DNA of 64,000 nucleotides from Lunularia cruciata (lineage: Eukaryota > Streptophyta > Marchantiopsida > Lunulariales > Lunulariaceae): assembly GCA_948567375.1 (NCBI GenBank), contig OX419759.1:60799493-60863492 (forward strand), given 5' to 3'. Positions 11,618 through 21,560 of this stretch are shown one piece after another; position 1 is the first letter of the stretch; the number at the start of each line of letters is the position of its first letter. The notes below the pieces were generated by a model. The model ran no database searches and was not told the origin of the DNA. It saw only the letters and a program-made list of their open reading frames with translations. The position numbers were made by a program, and so were the translations under genes.

Positions 11618-12317
11618 GACCTGTGAGCCGGCCTGTCTCTCACTCAGGATGAACCTCTGATGGCTATTATGGTAGCGCACCATGGACTAAGAAGGCAAGG
11701 AACCCCAACTCCATCATACTCCTCCAAGGCTAACACTCCAAGACTCAAGACATTGCTCACTAGAGAACTCAATGAGAGAGAGATAGTTGCAAATGAAAGG
11801 ATGATGAGTACCTCCCCACCCCTTGTTTATATACTTGTGAAATAGTTACGTACCAAAGTTACTAATTACCGTAGTAACTCAAGTTACTAGGCTAAAAGTC
11901 AAGTAAAGTTAAAAAGTAGAAAGGAATATCCATTCACATGGGCATATTCCCCTAAGCATGTGGTCTTATCTTGACCCAACCACTAAAGCAAGGATTCCTT
12001 CACATGGGCTATCCTTGGACTAAAGAAGAATCCAAAACAAAAAGGCTTGCGGGCCCAAGAGTTCTCAACTTTTTCCCCAAAGCCAAACACCTAGGAATAA
12101 TACCAAGTCAACACACTAAAATCCAAAATAGTGGTGCTCATCTTTTCTACTTCCTCTAAAGTAAGGTCCCATCTATCTTAGCTATGACTAACTTTAGCTA
12201 ACCATGACTAATATAGAACCATCCTTTATCTCTATATAAATAATGTCTCTTAAGTACTTGTAATACCAAGCTAAATATCACAATACCACACACATGCACA
12301 AATGGGTGTTATAGACC
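11618..12317. mobile_element. Solo-LTR-like insertion, copy 1
   Basis: The element proper is 11622-12313 (692 bp), beginning TGTGAGCC and ending GTGTTATA, flanked by the 4-bp direct repeat GACC (11618-11621 and 12314-12317). Copies 2-4 share its sequence throughout. There is no internal pol sequence, so it behaves as a solo LTR. A TATA-like CTATATAAATA sits near the right end on plus (about 12232-12242) and TATATAAAC near 11825 on minus, so orientation is undecided. An apparent 61-codon frame shared by copies 1 and 2 is a by-product of the repeat. Confidence 0.8.
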
Positions 12318-12323
12318 AAATGT

Positions 12324-12596
12324 CACAAAATCAGCATGAAAATATGACAAAGATATGGGCTACGGACACCACTCCCCCTCCTTTTAACTTGCACCCATTC
12401 TTCCCAATCTGTTATTAATTTGTCATTCTTGTTTCTTATTCTTGTACATCTCACAATGTTCCTGCACAAAATCAGCATGAAAACATGAGAAAGATATGGG
12501 CTATGGGTGCCACTTCCCCTTCTTCCAACCCGCACCCATTCTTCCTATCTGCTATCAATTTCTTGTTCGCATTTCTCATTCTTGTACATCTAGAGA
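12324..12596. repeat. 141-bp tandem duplication
   Basis: CACAAAATCAGCATGAAAA starts unit 1 at 12324 and unit 2 at 12465. The two units stay similar, with substitutions, to the shared phrase CATTCTTGTACATCT. Confidence 0.85.
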
Positions 12597-13439
12597 AGAA
12601 CCATCTCCCACACTTTGGTGACAACCAGATTCACCCTAAATTAGGCACTTTATTAACTCTAATATGTAATTAATGCATTACAGTGTGACAACGAAAAGCT
12701 CCATATCCCTTAGTTTCTAATAAACCACCTCTATGGAGTGTGCTAATAATAAAGGAAAGGAACTTGCCTAGAACTCCATAGTGTGATCCTTTCTTCCTTT
12801 GGCCCACACCCCATAGCGATTTAGTCAACACTTCATAATAATCTATATGAAAATATACAAAGCTTCATAAAAATATTTTAAAAACCCACTATTATGTAAA
12901 CAAAAGTTATGTAAGGTCTGTAAAGTTTTAAGGAGGCTGGCACCATATACTTACATTTTTTACAGGCTATGGGTTATCTTTTTGTAACCATAAATTCTTA
13001 TGGGTTTCTCAAGGATTATGGGACCTCCTATTATATTCATTATAGCCATTAATGAAAATTTAAAGTTACAAGAGTGACAGATGTTATTCTTGTGAATGTG
13101 AGAATTTGAAATGCTTAGTTTCTCTATCTCTGGTTCCTTGCTCCCCTTGTTCCAATGCAAAATTTCTCTCAAGAGCAAGAAGTTGTGATCCAGGGAGGTT
13201 GGAGCTCTTAGCCTAGTTTTTGTTGAAATTTCATATGCCCTTGCCATAAAGCACACTTCTATGCTTCCTATTCTTGTTGATAGCTATAAGAAAAGTAATT
13301 TTTGTTTAGAGTAGTTATGAGAATGCACCTGAAAATAGAGTGAAAAATGGGAACCTGGGTTCAAATTTGTGTTTCCTTCACTGAAAATGCCCCAACTTAG
13401 TACCCAGAAACTACTCAAGAGAGAGGTGAGAAGGTTAAT
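12597..13439. other. No recognisable gene
   Basis: AT-rich sequence with short frames and no motif I recognise. Confidence 0.5.
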
Positions 13440-14700
13440 GTGTGTCAAAATGGCTGAATTTAGAATAGTGGAGAGGAATGGTTTGAGGATGATTGGGATT
13501 GGGATTTAGAGGATTGGAGCAAAGAAGAGAAGGACATGGATACTACTAATATGCTTTTTAGATGGTGTGGATTTATCCATGAATGGTGATATTTGGAAAA
13601 ATGGATGCAAATGTCACAAAGTACATACTTTGTATATAACTATTCTTCTTTGTGCTTGATCCTTTGGAGTTCAAACCGCTAGTGAGAATGAATATAAGCT
13701 CCTTTGGTACTTTAGTGAATTTACTCAAAGAGCATGTTATCTTCAAAAAGAAGGGTGAATCTAGGAAGATACCAACACCCATATGGCTGCAAGTTGCACT
13801 TAGCACTAAATTAATTTGAACACAATGGAAATGGAGCTTGTGTTGCCAGGGGAATGAACTTATGGGAATTAGTTCAATGTCCATAACCAAATTTACTCAA
13901 AGAGTAATCATAGCCATGTTGTTTGTTCTTAAAAAGGAAGTGCAATGGTCAAGGAGTGAGGACAGTGCTAGAACTTCATATGTGTTTGTGAAGAAAGGCT
14001 TTTTAGGGTGTGTAGGGTTAATGAATGGTGCTTTCCTTCCTTTGGCACAACGACCTACTATTGATGTGGAAGTTTACTTCAACAAAAGGGCTTGTACTCA
14101 ATCAATGGTCAAGTGATATGTGATGACAAGTTTATCTACTTCTTTGCGAGTAAAACAAATTGTATATTTAGAGCTTTGGTTCTATAAGTTGAGGGTAATA
14201 AAGATTGACAATTTATGCTTAATGGTGATTGATGAAAGATTCATCAATGGGTGGCTAATAACTAATATGATTGTTGCTCAAGAATGCCCAATTCATGTCA
14301 TGATATGACATGTTTAAAAATGTTGGAGGTTTGGTCCAACCTAAATCACAAAGGTAATTGTGCATCATTTGAAAGCCATCAATATTTAATAAGAGATGTT
14401 GGATATGCACCAATGAGTTATGAATACTTTTTTTCAAACAAGCTAACAAGAAAGGAAGGATTTCAACCCATATGTGGCTTGGACAAGGTCTCTAAATGAA
14501 CATTGCATGGGAACATTAAAAGCACATTGCAGGAATTGAGGACTCAATTAAAAACCATGAGATATAACTCCTATCTTTGGTGTTGGATATCCACATGTGT
14601 TATATTGCACATCTTATTAATTAATAGATGCAATTTTTGAGATGATAATAAGGAATTAGTTAGAGATGCAATAAATGCCACTTAGTTCAAGGATGTAGGT
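13440..14700 (+). pseudogene. Decayed PIF/Harbinger-type (HARBI1-like) transposase
   Basis: Fragments in shifting plus-strand frames line up in the order of a Harbinger DDE nuclease. First comes an acidic/aromatic start (DWDLEDWSKEE), then an N-terminal helix block with MQMSQSTYFVYN (about 13600). At 13780-13950 is a helix-turn-helix-like region (PTPIWLQVALSTK, then SSMSITKFTQRVI). At 13995-14110 is the catalytic-domain start GFLGCVGLMNGAFLPLAQRP followed by DVEVYFNKRACTQS, where the family usually has DG in place of MNG. Near 14390 is FESHQYLIRDVGYAP, the region of the second Asp, and NEHCMGTLKAHCRN near 14490, the region of the third acidic residue. The end resembles WISTCVILHILL (about 14580). 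Frameshifts and stops mean it is inactive. Terminal repeats and the 3-bp target duplication were not found. Family assignment is by motif memory, not a search. Confidence 0.65.
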
Positions 14701-14842
14701 GCATAAAATCATTTTTATCATAGAAGAAAAAAGTTGATCAGTTATTGAGAATTACCTTGTGTTAAATTGAGTACCTAGTGGATTTTTGTATGAGCTCTTT
14801 GAATGAATAAAGTTAAATTGTGTTGCCCAATGTTTTTGAAAT

Positions 14843-15158
14843 ATGGTTAATGAAATGGATTCACTAAATTCCAAATGGATCCACCTATTTTGTAGTATGT
14901 TTGCTCATAGGATGGGTAGGTTTGCCCATAGGATGATCAAGGGCGCTTGGTGTAGAGATGGTTTTTTCAAGCTAAAGATTGAATTTTCTTGGTCCCTAAA
15001 TTGGTTTTTCCTTGGATCTACCTGGTTGGCGGTAGGTCCATCTAACTTTGGATAGGATCTGCCTAGTTAGGATTGGGTTTTCCTAGCTTGGAGATGGATT
15101 TTCCAAGGTTGGTTAGTGGATCCACTTGGGTTGAATATGGATCTGCCAAAATAGGGTT
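14843..15158 (+). repeat. Degenerate GGATCTGCC/GGATTTTCC short-repeat array
   Basis: A loosely periodic array built on TGGATCTGCCTAGTT/GGATTTTCC phrases every 30-45 bp. The same phrase in the opposite orientation (GGCAGATCC/GCAAATCCA) makes arrays at 17150-17320 and 21100-21560. Confidence 0.55.
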
Positions 15159-15854
15159 GCTCTGTGAGCCAGCCTGTCTCTCACTTAGGATGAACCTCTG
15201 ATGGTTATTATGGTAGCGCACCATGGACTAAGAAGGCAAAAAACCCCAACTCCATCATACTACTCCAAGGCTAACACTCCAAGACTCAAACCATTGTTCA
15301 CTAGAGAACTCAATGAGAGAGAGATAGTTGCAAATGAAAGGATGATGAGTACACCCTCATCCCTAGTTTATATACTTGTGAAATAGTTTTGCACCAAAGT
15401 TACTAATTGCTGGAGTAACTCAAGTTACTAGGCTAAAAGTCAATAAAGTCAAAAAGCTTAAGAAATATCCATATTCATGGAAATATTCTCCCAAGCATGT
15501 GGTCTTATCTTGACCCAACCACTAATTCAAGGATTCCTTCACATGGGTATCCTTGGACTATAGAAGAATCCAAACAAAAAGGCTTGTGGGTCCAAGAGTT
15601 CTCAGCTCTTTCCTCAAAGCCAAACACTTAGGAATAATAACAAGTCAACACACTAGTACCCAAAATAGTGGTGCTCATCTTTTCCACTTCCTCTAAAGTA
15701 AGGTACCCTCTATCTTAGCTATGACTAACTTTAGCTAATCATGACTAACATAGAATCATCTTTTATCTCTATATAAATAATATCTCTCAAGTACTTATAA
15801 TACCAAAATAAATATCACAATAGCGCATACATGCACAAATGTGTATTATAGCTC
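15159..15854. mobile_element. Solo-LTR-like insertion, copy 2
   Basis: The element is 15163-15850 (688 bp) with the same TGTGAGCC start, similar to copy 1 throughout. Its flanking 4-bp direct repeat is GCTC (15159-15162 and 15851-15854), different from that of copy 1. The two copies are therefore separate insertions and not the two LTRs of one element. Confidence 0.82.
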
Positions 15855-16309
15855 AAGTTTGGTTTAAGGTCCACTTGAGTTTGGGCAAGATTTACTTGGC
15901 TTGTGGTTGGGATTGCTTGTTCAATGTATGTGCTTGCTTGTCTATCAGCTAGAGTTGCTTGTATGCATGTTGATTTAAATTGCTTGTGGTATGTTGTTGA
16001 TGAAGACTAGTGTATGCTTTAGAAGGGTTTTGCTACTTGTGCCAATAGAGGTGTCTAATTAATATAAGGGACACATGTGCAAGTCAAACCAATAGAGAAG
16101 CTTGTACATTCAAGAAGTGGGTGTGCACATTCATAAGATTCTACAATTTGATGTGCTTGTGTTAGAAGAATAATTATGCTAGAATTATCCAAAAGCAATT
16201 CTCATAAAGGATTGTAAATAAAACAATAGGAAGGCTTTTCTCACAAAGGAGTAGATAGAAATTGAGTGTTTAGAGGGTAGTGGAAACAAAGACTACCTAC
16301 CAAAAATAA
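15855..16309. other. No recognisable gene
   Basis: Starts with low-complexity TTGCTTG-rich sequence; no coding signal. Confidence 0.45.
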
Positions 16310-16715
16310 AGAGGCCATTCACACAATTTAGAAGGGCAAAAATCTAGAGTTTAAAGAGAAGTAGACTATGAATAGAGATGACTTTCAAAATTCAAAGAGA
16401 GATGAAAATCCCATAGATAACCACACAAAACTTGACCTTTCAAAGTAACTAAACTCCAGAAATAGAGCCTGATTCTCAGAAATTGGGAAAGAGGCCATTC
16501 TTGTAGAGGCTAGGACAAAAATCAAGAGTTTAGACGGAAGTAGTCTATGAATAGAGGCAATTTGTTCCAAATGTTGGGAGAGAGTCTAATCTTGTAGAGG
16601 ATCTGATAGAACTCAAGAGTTGAGAGGGAAGTAGACTATACAAATAGAGACAATTTATAGAAATCATGAGACAGATAATTCTTGTAGAGGATAGAACATA
16701 ACTCTAGAGTGTAGA
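16310..16715. repeat. About 90-bp degenerate tandem repeat
   Basis: CTTGTAGAGG begins units at 16500, 16591 and 16681 (spacing 91 and 90). Each unit carries an AGAGTT...GAAGTAG(A/T)CTAT core. A more diverged unit precedes them near 16320-16400. Confidence 0.75.
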
Positions 16716-17149
16716 GTTTAGTTTTGGAAATATGAGAACTACAATTTGAGAATTTTAAAAGGTAGAAGATGGCAAACATCCAAGATTAAGGGAAGTTTTG
16801 GGACTCTCTGAACACGGAGGATATATAAGAGTGTCAATGGTTGGTTAAATTCAACATGGTGGTGGAAAAAATGACTTGAATCAAGTGGGTATGGCTTGAT
16901 AAGACCTAGGTCAAAGATGAAATCAAATCCATTCACAAAGCAAACTTGGATGCATTGGGTTGAAGATAAGTGTTGAACTAGAAATACCCTAGTTCCAACA
17001 AAAGTCTCCATATCAATTTCCTAGTTTGAAATTTCCCATGGTTTTGCAATTTTCCATTTTTTCATTCCTATCAAATTTCTCAATTTTGTCAATTTTCTGT
17101 CAAAGTTCTATGGAAGTAATGTAGAACCCTAAACCCCAATTGTAAGAGC
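16716..17149. other. No recognisable gene
   Basis: A roughly 90-codon minus-strand frame (17011-16739) has no recognised motif. Confidence 0.4.
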
Positions 17150-17320
17150 AAATCCAAGCCTTCACAAGCAGATCTGACCACTTGGCCAAGTGGATCCACT
17201 TCTTGGGTGAGCTGATCCACCCTTGCTTGAGAAGATCTACTCTCATATTCAAGCAAGTCCGCTCCTTTGGCAATTGAATCATGCTCGTATGAGCACAGAT
17301 CCATCCTTGATGTGAGCAAA
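17150..17320 (-). repeat. Degenerate GCAAATCCA/GCAGATCTG short-repeat array
   Basis: Phrases such as AGCAAATCCAAGCC, AAGCAGATCTG and GTGGATCCACTT recur about every 25-40 bp. The open minus-strand frame of about 180 codons (17631-17089) that crosses it is probably a by-product of the array. Confidence 0.5.
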
Positions 17321-19014
17321 CCCAATTTTTGTTGTAGAGAAAAATGTCTTTTTGAGTGATTGCATCTACCACAATTTTGCATCCTTTGACATTTGTTTGT
17401 TTCCTTACATGTTGCTTTGTGTACACAATTTGCAAGCACATGGGACAAGGTCACCCACACGAGTATAGTACATGGTAGATCTTTCACTCTAATGCTTGGG
17501 AGCATACAAGATGCATTTTCTTTGGCAAGGAGTAGTATGTAAAAAAGGAGATATGTTCTACACAAGTTGGTTGAGGAGTGGTTTCCAATGAGTAACTTCA
17601 ACACTAAGAGATATCTTGCTTGCCAATGCATCTATCCAACATGGAGAGCATTCTCCTAGATGCTTAGTTTGCTTCTTATCTCTACTAGGAGACCAAGGTA
17701 TTACATGAACATTCAATTCTCCATGTGACCACAAAGCTATTGCATTCTGATGAGGACTATGACTAGGCATAGCTTACGTTACCAATTGAGGAGGCCAAGT
17801 TATGGTACATACAAAAACAATTGAGGCATCTAAATGGTGGGTGATACAAGATGAGCTTTGTGGGTGAGTTCTTGAAACAATTGTTCTTTGAGAGTGGTCT
17901 TTTGGGTGAGGATGAGGTTACACATGATCAATTTAGGTGTGAGTAGGTCTATGTCCATGCTTCGATGGAGGAACCACCAAAAGGAAAAGGTGACCATTGG
18001 CAAGAGGATGGTGAGTGATGTTCAGTTAGATCCATTAGGATATACATATATTTTATCCTTTTCTTTTTCCTTACTTTGCTGGGTTATTCTTTTAAATGAC
18101 TCTCTCAGAAGCAACCAAGTTTGCCCTACTTGATACTTGCTAAGCTGCTTTGGCACTACTTTAGGCATTGATGAAGTTTCATGTGCTTTTGTGGAGGTTT
18201 ACTATGGCCGCCTTCTACTTCCTTTAGTTGTTTTCTATTAGAATGCAACTAGGATATAGGTGTTGCTATTATATTGCTTCTAGGTTACATTTAGTTATGA
18301 ATTAATTCAATCAATTATTTGTTATCTAGTATACGTTACATATCTTGCCTCAGATTTGCATCCTATGAGTTAAAGATCTTTCAATCCTTGAACAACTTCT
18401 ATCTTCATTTATCTATATCTAGTCTTATCATAGTTTGCTTCTTCTCAATATATAGACCATCCACTTTGCTCTAACTCACATTTGTTGATCAATTTAATGG
18501 TTCTTATACATGAATTATGCATAGTGTGTTGATTTCAATTCACTTAAAATTTTAAGTTTAGCTTGTTGGTATGTATTAACTGGTTGTCTTCTCTATTCAG
18601 ATACATCTTTTATTTAGTGTTGATTGATTATATGATATATATCAATTTTCAATTGCTATTGATAAGGAATTACAAGACATTTTGTTCTTCTTTGTAACAC
18701 TTTAACGCTATTTATAATAAAAAAAACCCCACAAATGCTTTCTAAACTTTGAGTGTTTTATTTCAGGCATGTTGATTCTAGCAATGAATAGATCTCTATG
18801 TTTGGAGGTTGGGAGTAGTTCCCATGTAGAGTCTTTGTAGGACACTTTTCCCCATGATCCTTATTTAGAGTGCCCCCTTCCAAGTGTTGAGCCATTATAG
18901 GATCTCTTCTTCCAATTCCACCCTTCTGGAATGCAATCAAGAGATCAAGTGTTAGGACATCAATTGGATAGGATGGATATGGATTTTGCTCCAGAGGCTG
19001 ACTTCAGAGATAGA
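17321..19014. other. No recognisable gene
   Basis: Several short frames, none with a recognisable domain. The last part may belong with the tandem-repeat frame that follows. Confidence 0.45.
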
Positions 19015-19235
19015 GAGCGTCTCCTTAGTGAGAGGAAGCATATTCATGGGTTTATCATAGAGAGAGAGAGCATCTACTTGGTGAGAGGAAGCATACTCAT
19101 GAGCAAAATATGTCAGGGAGTGACCATCTACGCAATGAGAGGGAGCATGCTCTAGAGCGGGACATATCAAAGAGAGAGAGCATCTACTCAGCAAGAGGGA
19201 GCATGATTGAGAGAGAATACATTCTTCTTACATGA
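19015..19235 (+). repeat. 54-bp tandem repeat with 18-residue coding potential
   Basis: Units start at 19015, 19068, 19122 and 19178 (GAGCGTCTCC, GAGCATCTAC, GACCATCTAC, GAGCATCTAC). When small indels in the GAGAGAGAG spacers are allowed for, each encodes a charged peptide of the type ERLLSERKHIH / EHLLGERKHTHE / DHLRNEREHALE / EHLLSKREHD. The array therefore looks like a decayed repeat protein, possibly retroelement-derived. No complete ORF encloses it. Confidence 0.7.
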
Positions 19236-21099
19236 GAGCATGCTTTGGTAGAGTAGGAGGAGTCAAATATGAGGAGCTTTACTAAGGATGCAAGAGCAAG
19301 AGTGGATAGATTGGCAAAGTTAGCCATAGAGGTGGCTTGTCAAAAGACTATGGTCAAGGCATTAGGGAGTTAAGAGAGGTTATACCAATCAGTTATACCT
19401 CTCACTCTCAAGATATTTGAGAATGAGAGGTTGGAGAGGACTTGAGCTAAGTTAAGATAAACTCATAGTAAGAGGATAAACTCATAAGGTGAGAATGACT
19501 TTAGACACAATCACTAGCTAGACTCAAATGCAGATTGTGATTGGTGATTTATGGATGGTAATAATCATGACTCAGATAGATGATGTGGGGAAAGATTGCC
19601 AGATGAATCAATTGAGGATTTACTAAGAATCACTTAAATTACTCAGCCTAATGAAGGTGAGAAGATCAGTCAAGAGTCTTTGCATAACAGGGGCATGAGC
19701 CAATCTATTGTGTTTATTCCTTGCATCATCTACCCAAGAGAAGAACAAAGGAAGATTCCAGTGTTGGATGTGGGTTGTTAGTTAGATATTATGTGGTAAA
19801 TTATTTTTCTTAGGTGGTATGTTGGGTTTGTAGAATATGGCTGGCATGTGTATTTAGGGATGGAGGTTGATTCCTTTTGTTATGTACCATAGCCAAGAAG
19901 TCGATAGTTTTTTGCATTTTGTCTTACATACTTTCATGTTATCATATGGTCCAATCAAATGAAGAGCAATTTGGAGATCCTACTCTATCCTATATGGACA
20001 TCTATAGTACACAATGGTGCATGCCTTTTGGGTTTTTTGTGTGATATTGATAGTTATGTTTATATATTTAGAGACTTTAGAGTGAGACCTTATAACACCC
20101 TTACTTCATATGGGTTATCCCTTTGGGATATTTTAATAGTGGATAGTTCTACTATATTGTAACCATTCCCATGGTGCTATCCACCCTTGTGGCTTTTCAC
20201 AATGTTATACACAAAGATCAACACACATTTCTATCTTCAATTATCTAGTTGGTCCATTAGATAGATTTAGAATTGATAACAGCTTAGTTGTTACATTCTT
20301 TAAGGATGAGTGTACTTCAAGACATCTTTGAGAGTATAGTACCAACCCATATATGCAATTAGTGAGCACTATCCAGGGTCCCCCCTTGATAGACAAGGAG
20401 TGGAGATAGATGTGGGCATATAGTTCCTAGTTGATGCCTCACGATGTGTATAGATGAATCCTTGAGGATGCCCTAACATGACCTAGATGCACATAAGGCA
20501 CTCCATTCTACATCTCTTCCATATGCAAGGTCCAAGATGGATATCACCTTTGTAATCTTTTTATATATCACAATGTATTTTTTATATATCACAATGTATT
20601 TTTTTTATATCATTATGTTTATAATAAAAAAGCTACCAATATACTCACAAGCTTCTCTTGGCATGTGGTTGTAAAGTGGAGTCTCAATGATTCATTTATT
20701 TGAGTTCCTTAAACTCCTTTGTGGATTTATTACTCATCTAGATTGACATATCTCTTGCACAAATCTTGTCCTTTGGCACTTTTTGTACTAACCAATGTTT
20801 TCTCCCCAGGTTTTAGCAAGATAGCAATCCATGTTTTTGTTAACTTGTATCTTTCTCATCTGCCTCTTTAAGTCATTGCTTTTCCTGTGGATTTTATTTC
20901 TCCACATGTACTATTGTTCTATTTCCACTTTCAAGATGCATTATACTTTTATATAGGTGTTACTCTTGATATGTTTCCTAGTTTTATGTATTTATGCTAT
21001 CATTTGATCAGATGTTAAGTATCTTGTATACATTACATATCTTGCATCTTATTTGCATTTAGTATTGTTCTAGATCTATCATACAAGTAACAATTGAGC
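19236..21099. other. No recognisable gene
   Basis: Low-complexity AT-rich sequence. Near 20560-20620 TTTTATATATCACAATGTAT is repeated. Confidence 0.45.
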
Positions 21100-21560
21100 A
21101 ATCCACTCATAAAAAAGGAGATCTATTCCAAGAAAATGAGCACATCCATATTGCACAGGCACATCTGATCAGTCCAGAGGAGAGCGTACCCACAACAAAT
21201 GATTGAACCAATCTTATAGGTGATAAAATAGAAACTATTACAAGTAAATTTGTTTGAAGATTAGCGGGTCTGACCCAATATAAGCAAATCTATTTTGGGA
21301 CATGTAGATCCAACCCACCAAGAAAACCCACTTTAACACAAGCAAATCCACATCTAGATCAAGAACCACATTGTTCCACAAGCGGCTTTGCACTCAAACA
21401 AGCAGATCCACCACTACCTCTATTAAATGCCCAGGCAAATCCATCCAAAAGTGAGTAAATCTGTCCCCATGTGAGCAAATCTATCTTAGCACAAGTGAGA
21501 AAATTTTCCATAACCCAAAAAATCCATGTACATGCAAGCAAACCCATTCACAAGAGTATA
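21100..21560 (-). repeat. Degenerate AGCAAATCCA short-repeat array
   Basis: At least eight variants of (A)GCAAATC(C/T) or GCAGATCCA at irregular 30-45 bp intervals, for example near 21280, 21340, 21400, 21430 and 21470. It belongs to the same family as the arrays at 14.8 and 17.2 kb. Confidence 0.55.

Noticed and set aside
11660-11845. 61-codon frame, also present at 15201-15386
   Set aside because: Conserved only because both lie in copies of the same 690-bp solo-LTR-like element.
11622-15850. Copies 1 and 2 as the two LTRs of one element
   Set aside because: Each copy has its own distinct 4-bp flanking repeat and no pol or primer-binding site lies between; the Harbinger fossil lies between them.
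17089-17631. 180-codon minus-strand frame
   Set aside because: It overlaps a degenerate short-repeat array and has no recognised domain.
14843-21560. CRISPR-like array
   Set aside because: Eukaryotic context, repeats are degenerate with irregular spacing, and there are no cas genes.
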